Assembly: GCA_963750535.1 (NCBI GenBank) | Contig: CAVVRF010000045.1 | Location: 73,586 to 137,585, forward strand | DNA from: JAKFWF01 sp963750535 | Lineage (GTDB): Bacteria > Pseudomonadota > Alphaproteobacteria > Rhizobiales > Hyphomicrobiaceae | Direction of reading: 5' to 3' | DNA length: 64,000 bases | Shown: one piece after another, positions 29,143 through 37,921 of the stretch | Numbering within the stretch: the stretch's first letter is position 1 | Layout of the letters: each line of letters begins with the position of its first letter | Position numbers and translations under genes: made by a program | The notes under the pieces: generated by a model | The model's database searches: none | The model's input: only the letters and a program-made list of their open reading frames with translations | What the model was told of the DNA's origin: nothing

Positions 29143-30384
29143 CTAGCTTTCCGGAGTGACAGCAGTAACGTCAACTTCCATCAGCAGTTCCGGGCTGGCA
29201 AGCCCCTTAATGACCACTGCCGAGAATGCAGGCAACACGCCGCCCAGTGCGGCAAGCACCACCTCGCTGACACCGGCCAGGAACGCACGATCGGTGACAT
29301 AGACCGTCGCCTTGACCACGTCGCCGAGCCTGGCGCCGGCCTCGCCCAGCAGCACTTCGACGTTCTCCATCGCCTTGCGCGCCTGGGCGACCGGGTCGCC
29401 GGCGCCATGCATGATCTCGTCGAGACCGATGCCGGTCTGCCCCCGCAGCCACACCGTATTGCCGGCCCGCACCGCCATGCAGAAGTCGCAGTCGAGCGGC
29501 TGCCGCTGGGTGCCGTAGCGCACCTGCCTGGTGTGATAGGGCCGCACCCGCCGATGCGCCGCGCCGCCCGCCTTGCGCGCCGCCTGCACGTCGATCTCGA
29601 ACAGGATCTCGGGCCGGGCGAAGGCCGGCGTGATGAGGCCGGTCGAAACCGGATGCACGCCACGAAACGCCCGGCCGATCATCGGATAGACCGCGTTGCG
29701 ATAGGCGCGGTCGCTGATATGGACGGTGATCTTGCAGACGTCATCGAGCCCCGAGCCGGCTTCGGCGAGCAATGCCTCGAGGTTGGCCAGGGCGAGCTCG
29801 GCCTGCGCGGCGGCATCCTCGGGGCGTCGGCCGAGCCCGGCCATGGACTTGCCGTCGAGGGCGGAGCCGGTCTGGCCGCGGATGAAGATTTCCGCCGGAC
29901 CGGCAGCCACCATCGCGCCCTGCCACACGATGTTCTGCCCGAACCAGTCCTTGAGCTCGAAGGTGCGATGTCGCTCGACCGTGGCGCCGATGATGGCCTC
30001 GGCATCGATCTGCACCATCAGCTCCGGTCGCGGCAGACCGGCGACGACGAGCCCGGTGCTCACCGGGAAGACGCCCTGCAGGCGCCGGCCAATCGCCCCG
30101 TACACCGCCGCGCGATGATCGCGATCGATGATGCATGTCGTGAGCTTGGTGACATCCCTGAGCGACCCTCCGGCCGCCGCCAGCGCCGCCTCGATGCGGT
30201 CGATTGCGGCGTGCGTCTGCCCCGCCGCGTCGCCCAGCTCCGCCACGCCGCCAGGCGACCACGCGCTCGCGGCCGACAGGTAGACGCGCTCGCCACTCCT
30301 CACCGCCGCGGCATGGACTCCCGCGGAGCGACCCGTGTCGGAATATGGCGCCTGATCGATCGGCAGTAGTCGTTGGAGGCTCAC
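29143..30384 (-). CDS. three-domain RidA/YjgF-family protein
   Basis: A 413-residue protein with three consecutive RidA-like domains (about residues 10-125, 135-260 and 280-405). Each ends in the typical strand: PRPELMVQIDAEAI, ARPEILFEIDVQA and ASPELLMEVDVTA. The arginine that binds the imine/enamine carboxylate in RidA (PARSxVEVxxLP) is replaced in all three: PVSTGLVVAGLP, PVSTGLITPAFA and PAFSAVVIKGLA. A classical imine deaminase role is therefore doubtful and it fits the Rid groups without that residue. The GTG start at 30384 overlaps the stop of the M20 gene (GTGA), supporting it over reading to 30672. Confidence 0.85.
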   Translation of the reverse strand: MSLQRLLPIDQAPYSDTGRSAGVHAAAVRSGERVYLSAASAWSPGGVAELGDAAGQTHAAIDRIEAALAAAGGSLRDVTKLTTCIIDRDHRAAVYGAIGRRLQGVFPVSTGLVVAGLPRPELMVQIDAEAIIGATVERHRTFELKDWFGQNIVWQGAMVAAGPAEIFIRGQTGSALDGKSMAGLGRRPEDAAAQAELALANLEALLAEAGSGLDDVCKITVHISDRAYRNAVYPMIGRAFRGVHPVSTGLITPAFARPEILFEIDVQAARKAGGAAHRRVRPYHTRQVRYGTQRQPLDCDFCMAVRAGNTVWLRGQTGIGLDEIMHGAGDPVAQARKAMENVEVLLGEAGARLGDVVKATVYVTDRAFLAGVSEVVLAALGGVLPAFSAVVIKGLASPELLMEVDVTAVTPES

Positions 30385-31646
30385 GCCGGGCTCCGTTGCG
30401 AAAGATAGGTGGCCGCGGCGATCGCATGCGCGCGCACGATATGAAGATACTCGTCGATGCCGACCCATTCGTCGGGCTTCGCCATGTTGTTCGGCGAGCA
30501 GCCGTAGACGTAGGCCGGAACACCGCGATGGCGCCAATGCTTGCAGTCGGTCGCGCCCATGCTGACGACCGGAACCGGCGTCTCGCCGGTGAGCGAGCGC
30601 ACCGTGTCCTGCACGATCGCGACCATCCGGTGGTTCGGGTCCGAGACGCTGGGCTCGGCCGAATGGGTCCATACCGGTGTCACCCGCGCCTCGGGATAGC
30701 GCGCGACGATGCGCTCGACTTCCGCCATCATCGCGGCATGGGTCATGCCGACCGGCAGGCGGATGTCGACCTCCATCCGGCAGTCGCCGGGCAGCACATT
30801 GATCTTCACCCCGCCCTGGATGACGCCGACCGACACCGTCACGCGATCGAGTATGCGGCCCGCCCCCTTGCCGATCGCCGCATCCATCGCGTCACGCCCG
30901 CGATCGATCGCGGCGCGCACATCCTCGCTCTGCGGCGGCGCCAGCTCCTCGAGACCATAGATGTCGCGCAGCAGGTCGCTCGCGACGCGGATCGCATTCC
31001 TCGAGAGGTGCGTGTAGGCGGCATGCGCGCCCGGCGTCTTGGTCTCGAACACGAGACGGAGGGTGCCCTTCTCGCCGAACCGGATCGTCCCCGGCGTCGA
31101 CGGCTCGCCGTTGAGCACGCAATCGCCGCGGAACTCGTCCGGAAACTCGTCGACCAGCCATTTCGAGCCCCAGGTGCCGCCGGTCTCCTCGTCCGAGACG
31201 CAGGTGAGCGTCAGCCGGCCGCCGAGCCTGGCGCGCAGCTCGTGCAGATAGATGTAGGTCCACACCGACGCGGCGGTGCCGCACTTCATGTCGACCACGC
31301 CGCGGCCATGTACCTTGCCGTCCGCGACCGCGCCGCTCCAGGGATCGCGCGACCAGTCCCGCGGCGGCCCGGCCGGGAAGACGTCGATATGCCCGTTCAG
31401 TACGAGGTGGGGCCCGCCGGGCGCGGCGGCGAACGAACCGGTGACATTCGGCCACTCCGGCCTCGCCGTGCGGTACTCGACCGGCACGCCGCGCGCCCTG
31501 ATGAAATCGTGGAGGAAGGCAGCCGCCGCGCGCGTGTCTCCGGGAGGATTGGGGCTCGGGATGGCCACGAACCGCGACAGAAAGGCCACGAGCTGGTCGC
31601 GGTCGCGATCGATCCAGCCGAGCAGGGTTTCGCCGATGCCGGTCAT
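30381..31646 (-). CDS. M20-family metallopeptidase (ArgE/DapE/ACY1-like)
   Basis: A 421-residue zinc-dependent amidohydrolase of the M20 family, which splits N-acyl or N-carbamoyl amino acids or dipeptides. The metal site is visible in NGHIDVFPAG, HGRGVVDMKCG (bridging aspartate) and CVSDEETGG (catalytic glutamates). The dimerisation domain contains GAHAAYTHLSRNAI, and the late histidine is in the C-terminal part (PNNMAKPDEWVGIDEY). The family could supply a deacylase for the compound brought in by the neighbouring importer. It is coupled by a 4-base overlap to the RidA gene downstream. Confidence 0.92.
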   Translation of the reverse strand: MTGIGETLLGWIDRDRDQLVAFLSRFVAIPSPNPPGDTRAAAAFLHDFIRARGVPVEYRTARPEWPNVTGSFAAAPGGPHLVLNGHIDVFPAGPPRDWSRDPWSGAVADGKVHGRGVVDMKCGTAASVWTYIYLHELRARLGGRLTLTCVSDEETGGTWGSKWLVDEFPDEFRGDCVLNGEPSTPGTIRFGEKGTLRLVFETKTPGAHAAYTHLSRNAIRVASDLLRDIYGLEELAPPQSEDVRAAIDRGRDAMDAAIGKGAGRILDRVTVSVGVIQGGVKINVLPGDCRMEVDIRLPVGMTHAAMMAEVERIVARYPEARVTPVWTHSAEPSVSDPNHRMVAIVQDTVRSLTGETPVPVVSMGATDCKHWRHRGVPAYVYGCSPNNMAKPDEWVGIDEYLHIVRAHAIAAATYLSQRSPA

Positions 31647-31652
31647 GTCACC

Positions 31653-33047
31653 TCATATCGTCGCAGGCGCTGCCTCGACCGGGAAGTGGCCGCGGCGCTT
31701 CGATTCCTCCCACAGCCGCAGGGTCGCCTCGCGGCCGCGAGTGACGATCGCGGCTTCGTCGACGCTGGTCGCGCGGCCGCCACGCACCACCGGCTTGCCA
31801 TCGATGATCACCGTGTCGATGTCGCCCGCCGAGGCGTACCAGACGAGGGTGCGGATCGGATCGCAGACAGGCTGCAGTTGCGGCTTCATGGCGTCGATGA
31901 CGATCAGATCGGCGGTGGCTCCCTTTTCGAGCCGCCCGAGATCGGGACGGCGCAGCACATCGGCGCCGGTGATCGTCGCCGCATGCAGCATGTCGGCCGC
32001 GGTGGCCGCGGTGCTGGCTGCGAACATCTGCTTCGAGGCGAAGCCGGTGCTGCGCAACTGCGAGAACATGTCCATGCGCTCGGCGTCGGTGCCGATGACG
32101 GTCTTGACCCCATGCCGCCTGAAGCGCTCGAACGTCGGCGACTTGCCGCCGCGCAGGAATACGCTCGCGCAGTTGGCGATCGCCGCGCCGGCCTCGCTCA
32201 ACCGCGGCAACTCGTCGTCCGTCAGGTGCGTGCCGTGCGCGAAGAGCACGCCCTCGCGCAGCAAGCCGACGCTTTGCATGTAGGCCGCGGGCCCGAGCCC
32301 GCGCTCCGCCCGGACGCGATCGACCTCGCCCTGGCTCTGCGCCAGATGCAGGGTGACGAGCAGGTTGCGCTCGCGGGCCATGCGATCGACCGCGGTCAAC
32401 AGATCAGGCGCGCAGCTGTCGGCGGCATGGGGGCCGAGAATGACGCGGATGCGGCCACCGGCGCCTTCGTCGAACTCCGCGAACAGGCGCTCGAAGGCCT
32501 CGAGCCCGGTCGCGCCTTCGACGCTGCCCTTTGCGGCATCGGCGACCTGCCGGTCGCCGACGCTTCGCGCCGGCGAGAACAGGTATGGCGCGCCGTAGAA
32601 CCGCAGCCCCCAGCGCTTCGCAAGATCGAGGATCACCTGCTGGCGCGGACGGAACTGGTCGAGGAGCGTGGTCGCGCCGCTCTTCATGACCTCCAGCAGC
32701 CCGAGCGCCACCACCGCCTCGAGCTCCTCGTCGCTGAGATAGGTCATGGCGAGGCTGCCGATCGGCATCAGCATCGAATAGACCTTGCTCTCGCCGATCG
32801 CGCTGCGCGGCAAGTCGTCGACGATGCCGCGGAACACCGGGGCATTGATGGTGTGATTGTGCAGATTGAGGAGGCCCGGGCAGACGATGGCGCCGGGGAT
32901 GTCGATCACCTCGGCATCCATCGGCGGTGCCGCGGTCACATCGGCAATGCGACCAGCCTCGATCACCACCGCATGGTCGCGCACCGGCACCTGACGGCCG
33001 CCGGACGCACGGATCACCCACTCACCCTTGACGACGAGACGCTTCAC
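31653..33047 (-). CDS. amidohydrolase, TRZ/ATZ (cytosine-deaminase-like) family
   Basis: A 464-residue amidohydrolase. Metal ligands are visible: HNH in LLNLHNHTINAPVF (about residue 63), a HLAQSQGEVD segment (the TLHLAQSQ histidine), FAHGTHL and the GTDAERMDMFSQL aspartate. The C-terminal composite domain includes GADVLRRPDLGRLEKGATADLIVID. This pattern is the metal-dependent hydrolase group that deaminates or dechlorinates heterocycles or opens ureides. It is the promoter-proximal gene of the operon running down to 23012, six bases before the M20 gene. Confidence 0.9.
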   Translation of the reverse strand: MKRLVVKGEWVIRASGGRQVPVRDHAVVIEAGRIADVTAAPPMDAEVIDIPGAIVCPGLLNLHNHTINAPVFRGIVDDLPRSAIGESKVYSMLMPIGSLAMTYLSDEELEAVVALGLLEVMKSGATTLLDQFRPRQQVILDLAKRWGLRFYGAPYLFSPARSVGDRQVADAAKGSVEGATGLEAFERLFAEFDEGAGGRIRVILGPHAADSCAPDLLTAVDRMARERNLLVTLHLAQSQGEVDRVRAERGLGPAAYMQSVGLLREGVLFAHGTHLTDDELPRLSEAGAAIANCASVFLRGGKSPTFERFRRHGVKTVIGTDAERMDMFSQLRSTGFASKQMFAASTAATAADMLHAATITGADVLRRPDLGRLEKGATADLIVIDAMKPQLQPVCDPIRTLVWYASAGDIDTVIIDGKPVVRGGRATSVDEAAIVTRGREATLRLWEESKRRGHFPVEAAPATI

Positions 33048-33197
33048 CCGACTTCCCCGCGGTTGTGGCGACGGTCATGGGTGAACAGTAGGAGCGGAAT
33101 TGGCCGCGGGCAAACGGCGCTTGGACATTGCTGCGTTGCCGCGCCAGCGAGGCAGGACACGAGGCAGGCCAAAGGTTCGCGGGCGGACGCGCACGCC

Positions 33198-34748
33198 TCA
33201 CCGGCGCTTGACGATCCTGGACCAGTCCGAGGTGACGTGGCACTGCGCGCAGTCCGGACGGCGGCCGCGATGCACGTCATCCTTCCTGTGACAGGCGACG
33301 CACTCTCTTGCCGTGTCCTTGAGCGTCGTCTTGTGGCAGCTCGCGCAGTCGAGCGTGGAATGCTTGCCGGTCAGCGGGAAGCCCGTCCTGGCATGGTCGA
33401 ACCGGTCGAGCTTGAATTGGCGCAGGCGCCCGGCGAGCAAGGTCGGATCGAAGGTGCCGCTGCGGCTCTCCCGATTGCGCTGCTCGAGCTCGGCGATCGC
33501 GGTCAAGCTCGCATCCGTCGCCGTGGTGGCGGCGCCGGCCCGGCGTTGCGCGAGACGCGGCATCGGCACGGCGGGCATCTGCGAGCCTTCCGCCGCCGGC
33601 TCGGCGGGCGCAACCGCCACCGTCCTGATCGATCTGACCGTTACCGGCGAGGCGGCGTTGCGCGCGGCGGCCGCCGCGGCAGTGGAGGCGGACCGGTCGA
33701 TCGCGGCGTCGCCACTCGCCGATCGCGGCAACGCCGTCGCCACTTCGATCCCAGCGTTGCCTGCCCGTTCGTCGATGTCCCACACCCTCGCCACATGGAT
33801 GCCGGCGGCGACCACCATGATGGCGAATACCGGCAGGTGCATCAGCCGCCAGTGCGCCCACAGGCGGTCCGCCACACGCCAGCGCTCTGCCTTGCGCAAG
33901 GCTGCGAAATAGTCCTGTACGAGCGAACGCAAATGCACCGCGCCGTCGCCGCCAGCAGGTTGGGCGACCGAGCCGCCCGACCGCTGCGCCTGTGTCGCGG
34001 CGAGCCAGGCGGCGCGCTGCTCGAAGTCGCGCTCGACCGATCGCATGCCGCCGGCGGTTGCAAGGAGGCCGAGCCGCCGCTCAGCCAGCGCATCGTCGAA
34101 GCGCAGCATGTCCTCGATGAAGCGGTCGCGCGGCGGACCCGGCTCGAGCCGTCGCAGGGCGGCGACGATTGCCGCCAGACCGTCGCGGGCGCCAGCCTTG
34201 AAGCGGTAGTGCCGCGCGCTCAGCCTCGCGTACAAGAAATGACCGAGGAGGCCGCTCGACGCCACCAGCAGCATCGTCACCAGGGCGACGTTGGCCGGCG
34301 TCGAACCGAGGCCCAGGTTGCAGTGATAGAGCACGAGCAGCGGCCCCATCAGACCACAGACCACATGCAGATCGAACCAGGTGCCGACACCGATGAACCG
34401 CGCCAGGCCGGCCATCTTGCGCAGCGGATAGAGCAGCGGCAGCAGCATCAGCGCCGCGCCGCCAACCCCCAGCCAGAAGCGCAGGCCGCTGCCGAAGCTG
34501 ATGCTCCTGAGCTCGCGGTCGAGCGTCGAAAGCCACCGTGCAAGCGGATTGGCGAGACCGGCCGCGAGGTCGAGCTTGAGCAGGATGCCCGGCATCGCCG
34601 CCAGCAGCACCACCGCGACGACGAGCGCGAATCCCCGGTCGCGGCGGCGACCTGCCGCGTCGCCGGTCCCGATCCGATCTGGCTCGCCAGCAGATGCCGT
34701 GCCTTCAAGTTGCATTCCGACTTCCCGCTGGAGTCCACGCATGGCCAT
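33198..34748 (-). CDS. membrane cytochrome: b-type helical domain plus triheme c domain
   Basis: A 516-residue protein. The first part has about five transmembrane helices with histidines spaced as in b-type or ferric-reductase-like cytochromes: DLHVVCG, LYHCNLG, LGHFLYARL, RLMHLPV and AGIHVARVW. A long Ala- and Ser-rich linker (about residues 315-400) leads to a C-terminal region with three CxxCH haem c motifs: CASCH, CVACH and CAQCH. The ATG at 34748 has GAGGG upstream. It is divergent from a ferredoxin-flavoprotein gene, which suggests that the two form an electron-transfer unit between cytosolic NAD(P)H and the periplasm. No name is assigned. Confidence 0.8.
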   Translation of the reverse strand: MAMRGLQREVGMQLEGTASAGEPDRIGTGDAAGRRRDRGFALVVAVVLLAAMPGILLKLDLAAGLANPLARWLSTLDRELRSISFGSGLRFWLGVGGAALMLLPLLYPLRKMAGLARFIGVGTWFDLHVVCGLMGPLLVLYHCNLGLGSTPANVALVTMLLVASSGLLGHFLYARLSARHYRFKAGARDGLAAIVAALRRLEPGPPRDRFIEDMLRFDDALAERRLGLLATAGGMRSVERDFEQRAAWLAATQAQRSGGSVAQPAGGDGAVHLRSLVQDYFAALRKAERWRVADRLWAHWRLMHLPVFAIMVVAAGIHVARVWDIDERAGNAGIEVATALPRSASGDAAIDRSASTAAAAAARNAASPVTVRSIRTVAVAPAEPAAEGSQMPAVPMPRLAQRRAGAATTATDASLTAIAELEQRNRESRSGTFDPTLLAGRLRQFKLDRFDHARTGFPLTGKHSTLDCASCHKTTLKDTARECVACHRKDDVHRGRRPDCAQCHVTSDWSRIVKRR

Positions 34749-34891
34749 GCGGACGCCCTCAAGTCACCGCACTCGGCCGATAGCCCTTGCTTTGAAACCG
34801 GACCATTGGAGCTGAATAGATCCGAATTATGGTGACTTACCGCTGCCATTCGCCTCATGAGCCGGCTCCGACCGACCGCCGGACAGCCTGA

Positions 34892-36220
34892 ATGTCGAGC
34901 ATGTCGACAGCCTGGCTCGGCCTCGACAGCTATTCGGGCTACGCCGCGCTGGTCGCGACGGCGATGCTCGCCTACCTGCTGTGGCAGCTGCTCATCGAGC
35001 AGCGCAATCGGCGCACCAAGCAGGCCGCGAACGCTGCCGGTCTTTCAGAGCCGCCGTCATTGCACCCGATCGTCGATCCGGCGCGCTGCATCGGCTGCGG
35101 CGCGTGCACCAGGGCCTGCCCCGAAGGCAACGTGCTGGGGCTGATCGCCGGCAAGGCGGAGCTGATCGAGCCGGCATCCTGCATCGGCCACGGCGCCTGC
35201 AAGACCGCCTGCCCGACCGGCGCCATCACCCTGGTGTTCGGCACCGCGACGCGAGGCGTCGAGATCCCGAACGTGTCGCCGACTTTCGAGAGCAACGTCC
35301 GCGGCATCTTCATCGCCGGCGAGCTCGGCGGCATGGGGCTGATCGCCAACGCCATCGAGCAGGGGCGGCAGGCGATGGAAGCGATTGCCCGTCTCGACGG
35401 CCTCGGCCAACGCGACCGGCTGGATGTGGTGATCGTCGGCAGCGGCCCGGCGGGACTGGCGGCGAGCCTTGCCGCGCGCAAGCAGGGCCTCGCCTTCGTG
35501 ACGCTGGAACAGAGCTCGTTTGGCGGCACGGTCGCGCATTTTCCGCGCGGCAAGATCGCCATGACTCGCCCTGCCGAGCTGCCGCTCCACGGCAAGGTGC
35601 GGTTCCGCAAGGTGCGCAAGGAGCGCCTGCTCGGGCTGTGGCGCGAGGTTGCGCAGCGGCATCGGCTGCCGTTGCGGTTCGGCGAGCGCGTCGAAGGCAT
35701 CGAACGGCAATCGGACGGATCGTTCCTGGTTGCGACTGGAAAGGCGCACTATTCCGCCCGTGCGGTGCTGCTGGCGATCGGCAGGCGCGGCAGTCCGCGC
35801 CGGCTCGGCGTGCCTGGCGAGGACCTCGCCAAGGTCGTCTACACCCTGGTCGATCCGGCCCAATACCGCGGGCAGAATGTCCTCGTCGTCGGCGGCGGCG
35901 ACAGTGCCATCGAGGCCGCCGCCGCACTCGCCAGGGAACCGGATACGGCGGTGACCGTGGCGCTTCGCGGCGCGGACTTCCTGCGCGCGAAGCCAGCCAA
36001 CCGCCGCCGCATCGAGGCGCTGTGCGAGCGGCGGCGCGTGCGGCTGCTGCCGGAAAGCAATGTGCTCGCCATCAACGGTGACAGCGTCGACCTCGCGGTG
36101 CAGGGACGCCGCGCGCGGCTGCCGAACGATGCCGTCGTGGTTTGCGCCGGCGGCCTGATGCCCGGCGCCTTCCTTGCCCGCCTCGGCGTCGAGGTCGAGA
36201 TGAAGTACGGCACGCCGTGA
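34892..36220 (+). CDS. ferredoxin-FAD/NAD(P)H oxidoreductase with membrane anchor
   Basis: A 442-residue protein. Residues 17-35 form a membrane anchor, followed by a two-cluster ferredoxin domain. Cluster 1 has C66, C69, C72 and C76 (CIGCGACTRACP). Cluster 2 has C97, H100, C103 and C107 (CIGHGACKTACP), with histidine in place of the second cysteine. Then come a thioredoxin-reductase-like fold with the FAD motif VVIVGSGPAGLAA (about residue 178) and the NAD(P) motif VLVVGGGDSAIEAAAALA. The redox CxxC of thioredoxin reductase is absent. The divergent neighbour is the membrane cytochrome, the likely partner. Confidence 0.85.
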   Translation: MSSMSTAWLGLDSYSGYAALVATAMLAYLLWQLLIEQRNRRTKQAANAAGLSEPPSLHPIVDPARCIGCGACTRACPEGNVLGLIAGKAELIEPASCIGHGACKTACPTGAITLVFGTATRGVEIPNVSPTFESNVRGIFIAGELGGMGLIANAIEQGRQAMEAIARLDGLGQRDRLDVVIVGSGPAGLAASLAARKQGLAFVTLEQSSFGGTVAHFPRGKIAMTRPAELPLHGKVRFRKVRKERLLGLWREVAQRHRLPLRFGERVEGIERQSDGSFLVATGKAHYSARAVLLAIGRRGSPRRLGVPGEDLAKVVYTLVDPAQYRGQNVLVVGGGDSAIEAAAALAREPDTAVTVALRGADFLRAKPANRRRIEALCERRRVRLLPESNVLAINGDSVDLAVQGRRARLPNDAVVVCAGGLMPGAFLARLGVEVEMKYGTP

Positions 36221-36270
36221 GGCGGGACTGCCGCACGGCACGGCGCGGATGCGACGAGCGATTGCCGCTC

Positions 36271-37921
36271 TCACCAGCGCCGCAAAATGCGATCGGAAGT
36301 CGCCAGTGTCTCTATCGTCTCGAGGATGTCCTGGCTCCCGTCGCGCTGGAAGTCGACGAACAACCGCCGCAGCAGCGGATCGTCGCCGGCATCCTCTCGC
36401 CGTCCCATGTAGTAGCGGAACAGCTGGCGCACGAAGCACTGCTGGAACATCATCGAGCCGGTCAGCATCTTCAGGGCCTGCACCGGGCCGGCGGCCTTGG
36501 CCGGCGCCTCGTCGAGAAAGTCGATCTCGATCACCGGATCGATCGGGAAGCCGTTGTCCTTGGTCCGCCAGCGCCCCAGCGCGTCGTAGTTCTCCTGGAA
36601 GAAGCCCAGCGGATCGATCACCTTGTGGCAGCCGATGCACGCCTTGCGGCCGGTCAGCTGCTCGATCCGCTCGCGCTCGGTCGAGTTCGTCGCGGTGTAC
36701 TGGGCGGTATCGACACCCTTCGGCGGCGGCTCGAGCTCCATGCACATCACCTTGCGCACCCAGAACACGCCGCGCTTGACCAGCCGGGTGTTGGTCGGGC
36801 CGGAATGCGAAGCGATCAGCGCCGGCTGCGAGAAGATGCCGAGCCGCTGCTCCGGGTCGGCGCCTGCCGGCGTCTCCTGGGTGACGTCCTTCAGCGTCGG
36901 GCGCGGCTTGGCCAGCTGCCGGCGCAGGAACGTGTCCGTCTCGCCGGTCATCGCGACAGCGAGCTTGGCGTCGAACTCGGGAAAGGCCGCCTGCGAGATC
37001 GTGAACTCGGCCGGCTCCTTGAGCTCCAGCCATGCCTTGAAGAAGCGGACCAGCTTCGCTCGCGCCTCCACCGAGGCAAGGACGGCGGCGACGGTTGCGC
37101 GCAGATCATCCTCGGTCTGCAGATAGCGGATCGCTTCTCTCGAATCGAGACCGAGGCGCTCCGGCGGGGCATCCGCGATCGTGTAGGTGATCGCTTGCAG
37201 GGCTTGCGCGGCGGCGAGGCGACCGCGCCGGTTCACGTCGAGCTCCTTCCGGAACAGGAAATCCGGCGAGTTGAGCACCACCTCGACCAGCTCGGCCGTC
37301 GCCGGTCCGAACCCGAGCGACGCCGGCCCTCGACGTGTAGAACGCCACAATGCGCTCGATCTTGTCCTCGCCGACGTCGCTCCTGAATGCCCTGACGACG
37401 AAGTCCTGCGCCTGCGAGCGCAGGCAAGCGGTATCGGCCGGCCCGCAGTCGATGACCGCCTTCGGGTTCTGCAGCACGCCGCGCGCGATCTCGGCGATCC
37501 AGCCGGTGAGCGCGCCGAGATTGGCCGGGTTGAGGCTCAGCAGATCGGCAAACTCGAAATTCGTCTGCAACGGATCCCTCGGCATCACCTCCTTGATCGA
37601 TCGCACCTGGAACGAGGGCAGCAGGGATTGGACCGTCACGTCGATCTGCTCCCTGGTGAGGCGGAATATCCGCTTGGCGGGAGCGCCCGTCTCCTCGCCC
37701 GGGAAGTACTTTCGGGCGATCGCATCGGCCGTGTCGGCACCGCTCCGCGAGGCCACGGTGGCTGCCGCGGACGGGGCCTGGGCAGCAAGCTTCGTCGCGA
37801 CACCGGCCACCGCGGCGAGCGTGCCGAGCATCGCGAGCGCGGCGAGCGGCGGCAAGATCCGCGACCGCTGCCGGCCATTCGGCGCGCGCATGCGAGCCGT
37901 CAGATGATCGGCCCACGGCAT
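36271..37921 (-). pseudogene. DUF1592-type cytochrome domain protein, frameshifted
   Basis: Starts MPWADHLTARMRAPNG with GGAG five bases upstream and has a signal/anchor helix (ILPPLAALAMLGTLAAVAG). The DUF1592/1588/1585 arrangement follows: RIFRLTREQIDVTVQSLLP near the N-terminus and, after a frameshift near 37335, LNSPDFLFRKE. Then come the DUF1592-like FFKAWLELKE and a CxxCH (CIGCHKVIDPLGFF), and LRRLFVDFQRDGSQDILETI near the end. Such proteins carry haem c and are usually encoded in pairs with DUF1552 proteins, as here. Exported; function unknown. The single shift may be an assembly error. Confidence 0.8.

Noticed and set aside
30204..34835. Plus-strand open reading of 1543 residues
   Set aside because: It is antisense to four well-recognised genes (RidA, M20, amidohydrolase, cytochrome) and has the Arg/Asp/His-rich composition of a shadow frame in high-GC DNA.
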